Assembly (NCBI RefSeq): GCF_036237275.1
Contig: NZ_CP108352.1
Coordinates: 5,456,001 to 5,520,000 of the forward strand
From: Streptomyces sp. NBC_01353
GTDB lineage: Bacteria; Actinomycetota; Actinomycetes; Streptomycetales; Streptomycetaceae
DNA length: 64,000 nt
Direction of reading: 5' to 3'
Shown here: in pieces, positions 27,987-36,927 of the stretch
Layout of the letters: each line of letters opens with the position of its first letter
Position numbering within the stretch: position 1 is the first letter of the stretch
The notes under the pieces: model-generated
The model's input: the letters and a program-made list of their open reading frames with translations, nothing else
The model's database searches: none
What the model was told of the DNA's origin: nothing
Program-made: the position numbers and the translations under genes

Positions 27987-29927
27987 TCAGGGCACCTCCA
28001 CCCAGCGGGCTTCGGAGGGGGTGCCCCGCGCGTCCGTCACGAAGAGCATGTACCAGCCGGACGGGACCAGCGCGCGGTTCTTCGGCACCCCGAGCTCGAC
28101 CCGGCCGGCCGTCTTCTTGAGCGTCAGGGCGATCGTGCGCTGGTCGACGTCGGTGACATGGGTGACGGCGCTCGGCCGGATCAGCTTCGCGGAGGTGATC
28201 GCCGCGGACTGCTGCGTACGGAACACCCCTGTGGTCCCACGGGCGATCCTGCGCGGCCCTTCGCCGAGTTCGGGCCTGCCGCCGTCCCGGTAGAGATAGG
28301 GCGGGGTCCAGAGCTCGATGCGCTGCTCGAAGACGCCGGGCCGGGTGTTCGCCGGGTCGGAGAAGAGCGAGTCCGAGCCGAAGATCATGACCCTGCCGTC
28401 GGGGAGCAGCAGCGAGCCCGAGTGGTAGTTGCGGCCCACCCTCGGGTCGGCGACGCGCTTGTACGTACCGGTCCTCGGGTCGTACGTCCGCGCCTGGAGG
28501 ATGTCGGACCCGCCGCGCCCCCGGTAGTCCTCCGAGCCGCCGGTGACGAACACGGTGTCGTCCGGGAGCAGTGAGGCGCTGGGGTAGCGGGTGCCCTTCT
28601 CCAGGACGGCGCCGTCACGGAAGCGCGGGTCGGCGGCCTTGAGGTCGACGAGCCGGGTCTTCGCGCTGGCCTTGTCGGACTCACCGACCCCGCCGCCGCC
28701 GATCACCATGAACCGCTGGTCCTGGGCGGGCGGCAGCATCACGGTCGCGGAGGTCTCCATGCGGTCGGGGTCGCTCAGCCCGGGGACCTTGGTGAAGGTG
28801 TTGGTGCCCAGGTCCCAGATCCCGGGGTCGCGGCCGACGTCGGCCGGCCCGTAGCCGGCGTTCGAACCCGAGTAGAAGAGCTTCCCGTTCGACATCAGGA
28901 AGATCGCCGGGTACGTCGGGAAGCGCCGCTCGGTCCCGGTGTACGTCCACTTCTTCGTCCTCGGGTCGTAGATCTCGTCCTTGCCGGGCACGATCTGCCC
29001 GATCTCGTCGAGCCCGGAGAGGGCGAGGACCCGGCCGTCCTTCAGCGTGGTCAGCGTGGGGTACCAGCGGGCCTCGTTCATCGGGTCGACGGTCACGTAC
29101 TTCTCGGCGACCGGATCGAACTCGTAGGCCTCCCTGATTCCCTGGAAGTCCTTCTTGTCCAGGGCGAGTTTCTGCGCGATGCCGTACACGTTGCGGGCGT
29201 CGGAGCCCTTCATGCCGGCCACCCGGTAGTTGTCCTCGGTGCCGGTCTCGTACGCCTTCCCGGACCGCTCGGCCTCGACGTAGATCCGGCCGAGGCCGGG
29301 GGTGTTGTGGAGGAACCGCCCGGTGTTCCTGTCGAAGACCTTGGTGGCCCGCTCGACCAGGACGGGGTCCTTGGAGACGAAGGTCTTGCCGTTCGCCTTG
29401 CCGGTGAAGCGGGTTCCGGCGGGCAGGGTGATCGGCTTGTCGGGGTCCTCGTTGTGGACGATCATCAGGCCGCCGGCCTTGGTGACATCGCCCTCCAGCT
29501 TCTCGTACCGCTTCGTGCCGCCCGCCACCAGCAGCTTCCCGTCCGGGAGTTGGGTGTGCCCGGCGCAGAACATGTCCTTCGGGGTCGGGATCTTCTTGAA
29601 GTTCCCGGTCTTCGGATCCCACAGCACCGACTCGAACTTCTTCGCGTCGAAGTTCTTCTGGTTGTTCCCCGAACCCGCGATCAGCAGCACCTTCCCGGTG
29701 TGCAGCAGGGCCGCGTGGATGGCGTTGACCCGGAAGTCGGCGGGCACGTCGAGAAAGTCCCAGTGCCCGCTCGAAGCCTTGTACTCGGGCCGGTCGATCG
29801 CGTACTCGTGATACCGCTCCGAGCCGAACCGCCACAGCGCCGGCCCGTTCATCCCGGCGACCGCGACGACCACCGCGGCCCCGATCGCCACCCGTCGGAA
29901 CCGGTTGCGACGCGCGTTGGCGATCAT
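27987..29927 (-). CDS. glxA: GlxA-type mononuclear copper-radical (galactose-oxidase-like) oxidase
   Basis: A 646-residue exported oxidase. One N-terminal membrane segment (RRVAIGAAVVVAVAGMNG) anchors a Kelch propeller. Cys121 in DMFCAGHTQ is the cross-linking Cys of the Tyr-Cys radical site, ARWYPTLTTL supplies a Tyr, and VGRNYHSGSLLLPDG gives the Tyr-His copper ligands. A C-terminal immunoglobulin-like domain (DUF1929 type) supplies the last His. GlxA oxidises the glycan made by CslA and is needed for its deposition in streptomycetes. The start ATG 29927 overlaps the cslA stop (ATGA), so the two are coupled. Confidence 0.92.
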   Translation of the reverse strand: MIANARRNRFRRVAIGAAVVVAVAGMNGPALWRFGSERYHEYAIDRPEYKASSGHWDFLDVPADFRVNAIHAALLHTGKVLLIAGSGNNQKNFDAKKFESVLWDPKTGNFKKIPTPKDMFCAGHTQLPDGKLLVAGGTKRYEKLEGDVTKAGGLMIVHNEDPDKPITLPAGTRFTGKANGKTFVSKDPVLVERATKVFDRNTGRFLHNTPGLGRIYVEAERSGKAYETGTEDNYRVAGMKGSDARNVYGIAQKLALDKKDFQGIREAYEFDPVAEKYVTVDPMNEARWYPTLTTLKDGRVLALSGLDEIGQIVPGKDEIYDPRTKKWTYTGTERRFPTYPAIFLMSNGKLFYSGSNAGYGPADVGRDPGIWDLGTNTFTKVPGLSDPDRMETSATVMLPPAQDQRFMVIGGGGVGESDKASAKTRLVDLKAADPRFRDGAVLEKGTRYPSASLLPDDTVFVTGGSEDYRGRGGSDILQARTYDPRTGTYKRVADPRVGRNYHSGSLLLPDGRVMIFGSDSLFSDPANTRPGVFEQRIELWTPPYLYRDGGRPELGEGPRRIARGTTGVFRTQQSAAITSAKLIRPSAVTHVTDVDQRTIALTLKKTAGRVELGVPKNRALVPSGWYMLFVTDARGTPSEARWVEVP

Positions 29928-31768
29928 TCGCTACGCCCTCCCGGCACACTCTCCATGGGCTGCTGCGGGGCCTCGGCCCAGCGGGGCCGCTGCGCCGGTA
30001 CGTGGAAGGGTGCGGCCGGCGCCTCGGCGCGCCGCCGCCGCTCGGCGCGGATGCCGTACCGCCAGGCGAGGATCGGCGCGGCCGTGATCAGCAGCGCCAG
30101 CGAGGCCCAGGTGATCATCGCGGGGTGGTCGTGCCCGAAGTAGAACGAGGAGGCGAGCGAACCCCCGAAGACGACGATGAAGAAGAGATGGATCCGGAAG
30201 GTGCCGAAGAGGGTGTCGGGGCTGGAGGAGTCGCCCTTGGGCGTCACCACGAAGGAGCTCTTGCGCCGCAGCACCGCGTCCATCAGCGAGCGGGCGTAGA
30301 TCGGCGCGGAGAGCGCGGACATCGCCATCCCGGCCAGGCCGCCGGACCCCTCGGGCTCGTGCGGCGAGACGTTGTGGCGCCGGTTCCAGATGTAGAGCCC
30401 GATCTGGAGCGCGGAGGCGTTGCCGTACAGCATCATCCACATCGCCGGGTCGATCTGGACGCCCGAGGCGCCCATGCCCAGGAAGAGCGCGCAGCTCAGC
30501 GCGGCCAGGATCCAGTTCAGCGCCGACATCGGATAGAAGATGATCATCATCGTGTAGTTGAAGAGCTTGCCGGGCGGCAGCGTCCCGAAGCCCTTCCAGT
30601 ACTGCTTGAGGATCGTCTCGTACGTGCCACGGGACCAGCGCAGCTGCTGGGTGAAGAAGTCGGTCCAGGCGGTCGGGCCCTCGCCGACGGCGAGCACGTC
30701 GGGCGTGTACACCGAGCGCCATTTGCGGCCCGTGGCGGGGTTGCGGTGCCGGTGCATCTCGAATCCGGTCGCCATGTCCTCGGTGATCGAGTCGTACAGC
30801 CCGCCGATCTGCTTGAGCGCCCGGATCCGTACGGCGTTGGAGGTGCCGACGAACATCGGTGCGCCGTAGCGGTTGCCGGCGCGCTGGATCAGGGCGTGGA
30901 AGAGGAACTGCTGGGACTCGGCGGCCTTGGTGACGAAGGTGTCGTAGTTGCCGTAGACCTGCGGTCCGATGACGAAGCCGACGTCCGGGTCGCGGAACCA
31001 ACCCAGCATCCGCTCCAGGTAGTTGGGGAGCGGGACGTGGTCGGTGTCGACGGAGGCGAAGAAGTCGTAGTCGTCGCCGTGCGCCTGCAGCCAGGCGTTG
31101 TAGTTGCCGTGCTTGGTCTTCGCGCGGTGCGGCCCCTCGGACTGGTTCCAGGCGGGGACGCCCTTGCGGGAGAAGTGGCGGACGCCGAGCCGGGCGCAGA
31201 CCGCCTTGACCTCGGAGTCGTCCCCCTCGTCGAGCAGCCAGACGTGCATGGGCCCGCGGTGGCGGATCTTCACGGCCGCCCGGAGGGTCTTCGTCACCAT
31301 GGCGAGGGGTTCCTTGCCCGGGACGAAGGAGGTGAGGAAGGCGACGCGCGTGCCGGCCTCCGGGACCACCGGGACCGGGTCGCGGGCGACCAGGGTCGCG
31401 TGCGCGTTCGACAGGACGTTCATGGTGCGGAAGAGCTCGATCAGGCCGATCGACACCAGCATCACGATGTCGAGGGCGCGGAGCAGGTCGTTGTCGAGGT
31501 TCGGATCCCGCTCGGTCCAGTGCTGAGGCTGCATCAGCCAGACGAACAGGCCCAGCGAGACGAGCGGCGCGGCGCCGAGCAGGAGCGCGGCGCGCAGCCG
31601 GTGCGGCTCCTGGGAGAGCAGGGAGCGGTAGCGCACCCGGTAGGGCTCGCGCGGATCGGGCTCGGTCAGTGGCCCGGCGAGCCGGCTGTAGTGGTCGTAG
31701 TCGTAGCGTGGCAGTGTCGTCACGGAACGGAGCCGAGTGCCCCCGGCGGGCGTCCATGCAGACGTCAT
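29924..31768 (-). CDS. cslA: Cellulose-synthase-like glycosyltransferase CslA
   Basis: A 614-residue GT2 membrane enzyme that polymerises a beta-(1,4)-glycan at the hyphal apex. Two membrane segments are followed by the catalytic domain with DEGDD, DTDH, TEDMAT and QQLRWSRGT (the D, D, D, QxxRW set), then about four to five more segments. ATG 31768 follows GGGGGAT; the frame continues upstream but without a ribosome site. It is the first gene of the cslA-glxA unit. A C-terminal PilZ domain is not seen, so control is probably not by direct c-di-GMP binding. Confidence 0.92.
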   Translation of the reverse strand: MTSAWTPAGGTRLRSVTTLPRYDYDHYSRLAGPLTEPDPREPYRVRYRSLLSQEPHRLRAALLLGAAPLVSLGLFVWLMQPQHWTERDPNLDNDLLRALDIVMLVSIGLIELFRTMNVLSNAHATLVARDPVPVVPEAGTRVAFLTSFVPGKEPLAMVTKTLRAAVKIRHRGPMHVWLLDEGDDSEVKAVCARLGVRHFSRKGVPAWNQSEGPHRAKTKHGNYNAWLQAHGDDYDFFASVDTDHVPLPNYLERMLGWFRDPDVGFVIGPQVYGNYDTFVTKAAESQQFLFHALIQRAGNRYGAPMFVGTSNAVRIRALKQIGGLYDSITEDMATGFEMHRHRNPATGRKWRSVYTPDVLAVGEGPTAWTDFFTQQLRWSRGTYETILKQYWKGFGTLPPGKLFNYTMMIIFYPMSALNWILAALSCALFLGMGASGVQIDPAMWMMLYGNASALQIGLYIWNRRHNVSPHEPEGSGGLAGMAMSALSAPIYARSLMDAVLRRKSSFVVTPKGDSSSPDTLFGTFRIHLFFIVVFGGSLASSFYFGHDHPAMITWASLALLITAAPILAWRYGIRAERRRRAEAPAAPFHVPAQRPRWAEAPQQPMESVPGGRSE

Positions 31769-31975
31769 GAGTCCATCCCCCCGTGCGCGGCCGCGGGCGG
31801 GGCCCCCACCCCGCACTCGACGCGACCATGCGTCGCCCCCAACCCCCCAGGGACCAAGCCAGAGTCCACGACCTCGCTTCTTGATCGCAAGGGCGAAACA
31901 AGCTGTTTACCGCCCAAAGTCGGGCGCTCTGGTTCTGCTGTGACGAAAGGGATGCCGCAGGCTCATGGGACGACC

Positions 31976-32006
31976 GAGGCCCCCTCACCGATGGTGAGGG
32001 GGCCTC
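31976..32006. terminator. Terminator downstream of tRNA-Lys copy 1
   Basis: GAGGCCCCCTCACC, loop GAT, GGTGAGGGGGCCTC: a perfect 14-bp stem starting 9 bp beyond the tRNA 3' end on its (minus) strand. Confidence 0.8.
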
Positions 32007-32015
32007 GATTCCGCG

Positions 32016-32089
32016 TGCGCCGCCAGGGACTCGAACCCCGGACCCGCTGATTAAGAGTCAGCTGCTCTAACCAACTGAGCTAGCGGCGC
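32016..32089 (-). tRNA. tRNA-Lys (anticodon CTT), copy 1
   Basis: The minus strand reads as a full cloverleaf: acceptor GCGCCGC/GCGGCGC with discriminator A, D-loop TAGCTCAGTTGGTTAGAGC, anticodon stem GCTGA/TCAGC with loop CTCTTAA (anticodon CTT), and T-loop GGTTCGAGTCC. CCA is not encoded. It decodes AAG. The body is identical to copies 2 and 3. A possible -10 (TAGAGT) lies upstream. Confidence 0.97.
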
Positions 32090-32273
32090 TTGCTGACCTG
32101 CGTAACTCTACCCGACGTCCGGGGGTGCTTCCGACCATTACCGATCGCTCTCGGCCTGTCGGATGGTCGTATCAGGCCTTCGATCCGTCAAAATGCGATT
32201 TGTCCGGACAGTTGAGACACTGGCGCCCGTGCATCAGCGCCAAAAGATCTTGACGAGTGTGGAGGGGAATCGC

Positions 32274-33698
32274 ATGAGCCTTCCGGTCTTCGAGGAGTTC
32301 GAGCCCGCGGCCGACTGCGGCTGCGCGGGCTGCGCCCGGCAGCGGCGCGATCGTGTCCTTGGCCTGCCCGTACGGGCAGGCGGCCACCCGGCGGGGCACG
32401 GAGCGCGCCGCGCGCTGGTCCTGGTGACGGCAGCGGGCATGGCCCTGGGGGGAGGGGGCGCGTCGGCGATGGCGGCGGGGGCGGTGGGGCTTGTGGTGGA
32501 TACGACGGGCGGGCAGGTGGGCCTTGCGGCGGACAGGGCGTCGGTGCCGGGGCCCGACACGCCCCAGGGTGATGCGGGCCCGCTGCACGGCGGAGCGCAC
32601 GGGCCCGGTCCCGGCTCCGGCTCTGGTTCCGGTCCGCAGCCCCCGCCCGGCGCCACCCCGACGACAGATCAGGCCTCCGCCCAGTCCCTGCGGAAGACCA
32701 CTCGCGCCGAGATCATCAACCGCGCCAAGCGGTGGGTGAGCGCGCAGGTCCCGTACTCGATGGAGAAGTACTGGTCCGACGGCTACCGCCAGGACTGCTC
32801 CGGCTACATCTCGATGGCGTGGAACCTGCGCGCCAACGAGTGGACCGGCAGCCTGGACAGCTTCGCCGAACGGATCGACCGTACGGATCTCCAGCCCGGC
32901 GACATCCTTCTCTTCCACAACCCGGCCGATCCGACCAGGGGCTCGCACGTCACGCTCTTCGGCGGGTGGACGGACTACACCCACACGTCGTACATCGCGT
33001 ACGAGCAGACCAAGCCGCGCACGCGCCGGCAGGCCACGCCGCTCGCGTACTGGGTCAACGCGGACCGCTATGTGGCGTACCGCTACAAGGCCGTGGCCGG
33101 TGGCGGCAGGGGTGGTGGCGTGTCCACGACCGCGGCGCCCCAGCCGGCCGCCGGCGCCGTCGCGACCGCGGCCCCGTATCCGGGCGAGCCGATGTTCGGC
33201 GTCGGGGCGAACAACGCGTACGTCACCCAGCTCGGGCGGCTGCTGATCGCGCGGGGTGCCAAGCAGTACTACAGCCAGGGCCCCGGTCCGCGCTGGGGCG
33301 AGGCGGACCGCCGGGCGACCCAGGAGTTCCAGCGGGCGCAGGGCTGGAAGGGCAAGGAGGCGGACGGGCTGCCGGGGCCGCAGACGTGGCGACTGCTGGT
33401 GTCGGGCCAAGGCCGGAGCATCGGCGGTTCGAGTGGTTCGGGCGGTCCGAGCGTAGATGTGCAGGGGTTCCCCGGGCGTGGCTGCTTCCGTCCGGGCCAA
33501 TCCAGCGCATATGTGGAGAAGCTGGGCAAGCAGCTGGTGAAGCGGGGCTACGGCAAGCACTACCTGTCGGGTCCCGGTCCGCGCTGGGGCGAGGCGGACC
33601 GTCGCAATGTCGAGGCGTTCCAGCGGGCACAGGGATGGCGCGGCTCCGCGGCCGACGGCTACCCGGGCCCGGAGACCTGGCGGCGCCTGTTCCGATGA
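32274..33698 (+). CDS. NlpC/P60-like wall protein with two peptidoglycan-binding repeats
   Basis: A 474-residue exported protein. The N-terminus (SLPVFEEFEPAADCGCAGC) has four close Cys before an Ala/Gly-rich hydrophobic segment. The central domain DCSGYISMAW ... GDILLF ... GSHVTLFGGW is a C40-like amidase/endopeptidase with Cys and His. Two C-terminal repeats each contain GPGPRWGEADRR, FQRAQGW and PGP(E/Q)TWR, a peptidoglycan-binding type seen in Streptomyces secreted proteins. ATG 32274 follows GGAGGGG. It lies upstream of the SPFH gene in the csl region. A role in wall remodelling at tips is plausible. Confidence 0.85.
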   Translation: MSLPVFEEFEPAADCGCAGCARQRRDRVLGLPVRAGGHPAGHGARRALVLVTAAGMALGGGGASAMAAGAVGLVVDTTGGQVGLAADRASVPGPDTPQGDAGPLHGGAHGPGPGSGSGSGPQPPPGATPTTDQASAQSLRKTTRAEIINRAKRWVSAQVPYSMEKYWSDGYRQDCSGYISMAWNLRANEWTGSLDSFAERIDRTDLQPGDILLFHNPADPTRGSHVTLFGGWTDYTHTSYIAYEQTKPRTRRQATPLAYWVNADRYVAYRYKAVAGGGRGGGVSTTAAPQPAAGAVATAAPYPGEPMFGVGANNAYVTQLGRLLIARGAKQYYSQGPGPRWGEADRRATQEFQRAQGWKGKEADGLPGPQTWRLLVSGQGRSIGGSSGSGGPSVDVQGFPGRGCFRPGQSSAYVEKLGKQLVKRGYGKHYLSGPGPRWGEADRRNVEAFQRAQGWRGSAADGYPGPETWRRLFR

Positions 33699-33722
33699 CC
33701 CCGAGAACATGAGGTGGATCCC

Positions 33723-36700
33723 ATGACCCGTTCGACCCCAAACCCCGACTCGGGCGCGGCGGCGAGCCGCGACGCGGCCCGGTCGGCGATCCGCCTGACG
33801 GACGAGTCCCGCCCACCGAGACGGCACCCGTCGGACGCCTCCCGCCACGGCCCGACGCCGGGGGCGGGCGGGGGCGGTGACGGTTCCGCCGCGGCGCCGG
33901 GCGGGGGCGGTCCCGTTGCCTCGGCCCCGGCGGGGCGCATGGACGGCGTCGCCGTCGAGGAACGGACGAACGCCGGGCCGGTCCCGTCGGCCGCATCCGT
34001 GAGCGGGGTCGGTGACCCCGAGGGCCCGAAGAACGGGACCGCGGGGAGCGGAGCCCCGAACGCGTCGACGACCCTCGAGGGTGCGGTCGGAGTGGGCCAG
34101 GACAACCGTCCAGGTTCGCCGGTCGCGTCGACGGCGGCGGGTGGGTTGGACGCGGGTTCCGGCGGGTCGGCTGCCGCCGGTGGTGCGGCGGGGGTCGGCT
34201 CGGACGACCGGCCTGGCTCTCCCGCCGGCGCGGCGGGTGCCCCGCACACGTCCGCCGGCGCGGGCAATCGGCCCGGTTCGCCTGTGGCTTCGGCGACCTC
34301 GTCGGGTGCGCCGACGGCGGCGGGTGGGTTGGACGCGGGTTCCGGCGGGTCGGCTGCCGCCGGTGGTGCGGCGGGGGTCGGTCCGGACGACCGGCCTGGC
34401 TCTCCCGCCGGCGCGGCGGGTGCTCCGCACACGTCCGCCGGCGCGGGCAATCGGCCCGGTTCGCCTGTGGCTTCGGCGACCCTCTCGGGCGCGTCGACGG
34501 CGGCGGGTGGGTTGGACGCGGGTTCCGGCGGGTCGGCTGCCGCCGGTGGTGCGGCGGGGGTCGGTCCGGACAACAGGCCTGGCTCTCCCGCCGGCGCGGC
34601 GGGTGCCCCGCACACGTCCGCCGGCGCGGGCAATCGGCCCGGTTCGCCTGTGGCTTCGGCGACCCTCTCGGGCGCGTCGACGGCGGCGGGTGGCCTGGAC
34701 ACGCGCTCCGGCAGGTCGGCTGCCGCCGGAGATGCGGCCGGGGTCGGCTCGGACAACAGGCCCGGCTCTCCCGCCGGCCCGGCGACCTCGTCGGGTGCGT
34801 CGACGGCGGCGGGTGGCCCGGACACGCGCTCCGGCAGGTCGGCTGCCGCCGGAGATGCGGCCGGGGTCGGCTCGGACAACAGGCCCGGCTCTCCCGCCGG
34901 CCCGGCGACCTCGTCGGGTGCGTCGACGGCGGCGGGTGGCCCGGACACGCGCTCCGGCAGGTCGGCTGCCGCCGGAGATGCGGCCGGGGTCGGTCCGGAC
35001 GCCCGGCCCGGTTCTCCCGCCGGCTCGGCGGGTTCGGCGCTCGGGGCGTCGGCCAGGGTGGACGGCTCGGATGTGCCCGGTGGGCCGGGGGCTCGGCCTG
35101 ACGTGCCTGCCGATTGGCCCGGTTCGCCGTGGGCCTCCCAGGGTTCGTTGACCCCGTCGGGCGGCCCGCAGGCGTCCTCCGGCGCCCACCGGCCCGGCGT
35201 GTCGACGACCGGCAGTGGCGTTGCCGGGACGGGCCAGGACAACCGGTCCGGTTCGCCCGCCGCTGTGGCGGGTTCCGTTACGTCGCCAGGCGCGTCGGCC
35301 ACGCCAACTGGCCCGGGCGGGCGGCCCGGCGGGTCGGCGGCCGCCGGTGGTGCTGCGGGGACCGGTCGGGACGCCCGGCCCGGCTCCGCTGTCCCGCCCA
35401 CCGCGTCGACCACGCCCGGTGGCCCGGACGAGCGGCCCGGGTCCCCCGACGAGGCGACCACGCCCGGTGGCCCGGCGGGGGCCGGTCCGGGCAACCGGCC
35501 AGGTTCGCCCACCGTCCTGCCGGCCGCGGCGGACGGCCCAGGGGCAACGCCCGGCAACCGCCCCGGCGCAGCCAAGCCCGTGGACGACATGCGGCGGATC
35601 ATCGGGGCCGAAGTCGGCGTCATCGCCGTGCCCGTCGCCGCCGAGGCGCCTGCGGCGGCCAAGGCGCCCCGGTTCGGGGGGCGGCGGAGGACCGTGATCG
35701 GGACCGAGACGACCGGGTCGATCCCCGTGCACCTGCTCTTCCGGGACGAGCCCGAGCCGGACGACGACGACGGCGGGCCCGCCACCATCGCCATGGCACC
35801 CCCCGTCGTGGCCAAGGCCGTCATCCCCGCCCCCACCCGCCCGGAGCCCTCCCGCCCCGCCCCGACCGCCGACCCCAAGCTCGTCGAGCGCGCCGGCGGC
35901 GTCCTCCCCGGGTGGATCGGGGTCGTCGGCGGCCTCCTCGCGCTCGCCGGGTGCGCGGCCGTCCTGTGGTGGGCCGGGGCCGTGCCCGGGGAGCTGGCCC
36001 GGATGCTCCGGGTGACCCCGCGTCCGTACCACGGCATCCACCTCGGGCAGTGGGCCCTGCTCGCCCTCGGGGTGCTGGCCGTCCTCTTCACCCTCGGCGG
36101 TCTCGGCCGCGGCCGCGTCGGCTACGCCTGGGTCCTCACCCTCTTCGGCGACTACCGCGGCAGCGTCCGCCGTACCGGTCTCGTCTGGGTCAGCCCCCTC
36201 CTCCTGCGCCGCCGCGTCGACGTCCGCCTCCGCCACTGGCGCAGCGAGCCGCTCTCCGCGGTGGACGCCAAGGGCACGGCCCTGCGGGTCGTCGTCCTCG
36301 TCGTCTGGCGCATCCGCGACACCGTCCGTGCGGCCCTCGGGGTCGACGGTCACGAGGAGTACCTGCGCGAGCAGGTCGAGGCGGCGATGGCCCGGGTCCT
36401 GTCCCAACTCCCGGCGGACGCCTTCCACGAGGACGCCCCGACCCTGCGCGACGCGGAGGCCGTCGGTGAGGCGCTGACCCGGATGCTCTCCGCCGAGTGC
36501 GCCCCGGTGGGGATCGACGTGTTCTCGGCGCAGCCGACCCGTATCGAGTACGCCCCCGAGATCGCGGCCGCGATGCAGCGCCGTCGGATCGCCGCGATCG
36601 ACGCCAAGCACCGGGACAGCGTGCTGACCTCCGTCGTGGACGCGGTGGACGACGTGGTCCACCGGTTGACCACGCGTGGTCTGGTCGAGCTGGACGACTA

Positions 36701-36776
36701 CGAGCGCAAGGCGCTGGTCAAGGACCTGACGGTGGCGTTCTACACCGGCCGTACCGGTCCGGTGGAAGGCGCGTGA
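33723..36776 (+). CDS. SPFH/band-7 membrane protein with giant low-complexity N-terminus
   Basis: A 1017-residue protein. The first 620 or so residues are Gly/Ala/Ser/Pro-rich with large in-frame repeats. A short conserved block VDDMRRIIGAEVGVIAVPVA and a KAPRFGGRRRTVIGTETTG motif follow, then two membrane segments (WIGVVGGLLALAGCAAVLWW and GQWALLALGVLAVLFTLGGL) and an SPFH domain (YRGSVRRTGLVWVSPLLLRR to LTVAFYTGR). SPFH proteins form membrane microdomain scaffolds. ATG 33723 follows GAGGTGG; GTG 33714 is possible. It sits between the NlpC-like gene and the LPMO gene, pointing to cell-envelope organisation. The repeat region is unlike other genes here. Confidence 0.86.
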   Translation: MTRSTPNPDSGAAASRDAARSAIRLTDESRPPRRHPSDASRHGPTPGAGGGGDGSAAAPGGGGPVASAPAGRMDGVAVEERTNAGPVPSAASVSGVGDPEGPKNGTAGSGAPNASTTLEGAVGVGQDNRPGSPVASTAAGGLDAGSGGSAAAGGAAGVGSDDRPGSPAGAAGAPHTSAGAGNRPGSPVASATSSGAPTAAGGLDAGSGGSAAAGGAAGVGPDDRPGSPAGAAGAPHTSAGAGNRPGSPVASATLSGASTAAGGLDAGSGGSAAAGGAAGVGPDNRPGSPAGAAGAPHTSAGAGNRPGSPVASATLSGASTAAGGLDTRSGRSAAAGDAAGVGSDNRPGSPAGPATSSGASTAAGGPDTRSGRSAAAGDAAGVGSDNRPGSPAGPATSSGASTAAGGPDTRSGRSAAAGDAAGVGPDARPGSPAGSAGSALGASARVDGSDVPGGPGARPDVPADWPGSPWASQGSLTPSGGPQASSGAHRPGVSTTGSGVAGTGQDNRSGSPAAVAGSVTSPGASATPTGPGGRPGGSAAAGGAAGTGRDARPGSAVPPTASTTPGGPDERPGSPDEATTPGGPAGAGPGNRPGSPTVLPAAADGPGATPGNRPGAAKPVDDMRRIIGAEVGVIAVPVAAEAPAAAKAPRFGGRRRTVIGTETTGSIPVHLLFRDEPEPDDDDGGPATIAMAPPVVAKAVIPAPTRPEPSRPAPTADPKLVERAGGVLPGWIGVVGGLLALAGCAAVLWWAGAVPGELARMLRVTPRPYHGIHLGQWALLALGVLAVLFTLGGLGRGRVGYAWVLTLFGDYRGSVRRTGLVWVSPLLLRRRVDVRLRHWRSEPLSAVDAKGTALRVVVLVVWRIRDTVRAALGVDGHEEYLREQVEAAMARVLSQLPADAFHEDAPTLRDAEAVGEALTRMLSAECAPVGIDVFSAQPTRIEYAPEIAAAMQRRRIAAIDAKHRDSVLTSVVDAVDDVVHRLTTRGLVELDDYERKALVKDLTVAFYTGRTGPVEGA
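34141..35030 (+). repeat. Minisatellite array inside the SPFH gene (183-bp and 123-bp units)
   Basis: Three 183-bp units start at 34141, 34324 and 34507 (61 residues each, with RPGSPAGAAGAPHTS and AGNRPGSPVASAT). They are followed by about three 123-bp units at 34690, 34813 and 34936 (41 residues, with SAAAGDAAGVG and RPGSPAGPATSSGASTAA). The short unit is the long one with 60 bp removed. Both lengths are multiples of three, so gains or losses keep frame. Confidence 0.92.
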
Positions 36777-36814
36777 TTGGTATGGACATGTTCAAGTTCC
36801 GTCAATACCTTGGT

Positions 36815-36832
36815 ACTTGGTCTAGACCGGAA
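36815..36832. promoter_or_regulatory. DasR-type operator (dre) upstream of the LPMO gene
   Basis: ACTTGGTCTAGACCGGAA contains the perfect palindrome GGTCTAGACC (36819-36828) and fits the known Streptomyces dre consensus around TGGTCTAGACCA. It lies about 95 bp before the LPMO start. DasR represses chitin-utilisation genes until glucosamine-6-phosphate is present. Confidence 0.8.
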
Positions 36833-36927
36833 TAGCTTCTACCGCACCACCCAAGCAGCACCATCGAAGCAACCGCACGCGTGCACCACGGGTCACCGAA
36901 CTCCCCCACGTTCACCTGGAGTGACAC

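Noticed and set aside
34141-35030. Regular repeats suggestive of a CRISPR-like array
   Set aside because: Units of 183 and 123 bp without unique spacers, in frame and inside one coding region, and no cas genes nearby.
32172-36662. Minus-strand open frame of about 1,496 codons opposite the NlpC-like and SPFH genes
   Set aside because: It is an Arg/Gly-rich shadow of two real genes with clear domains, produced by high-GC codon bias and the repeat array.
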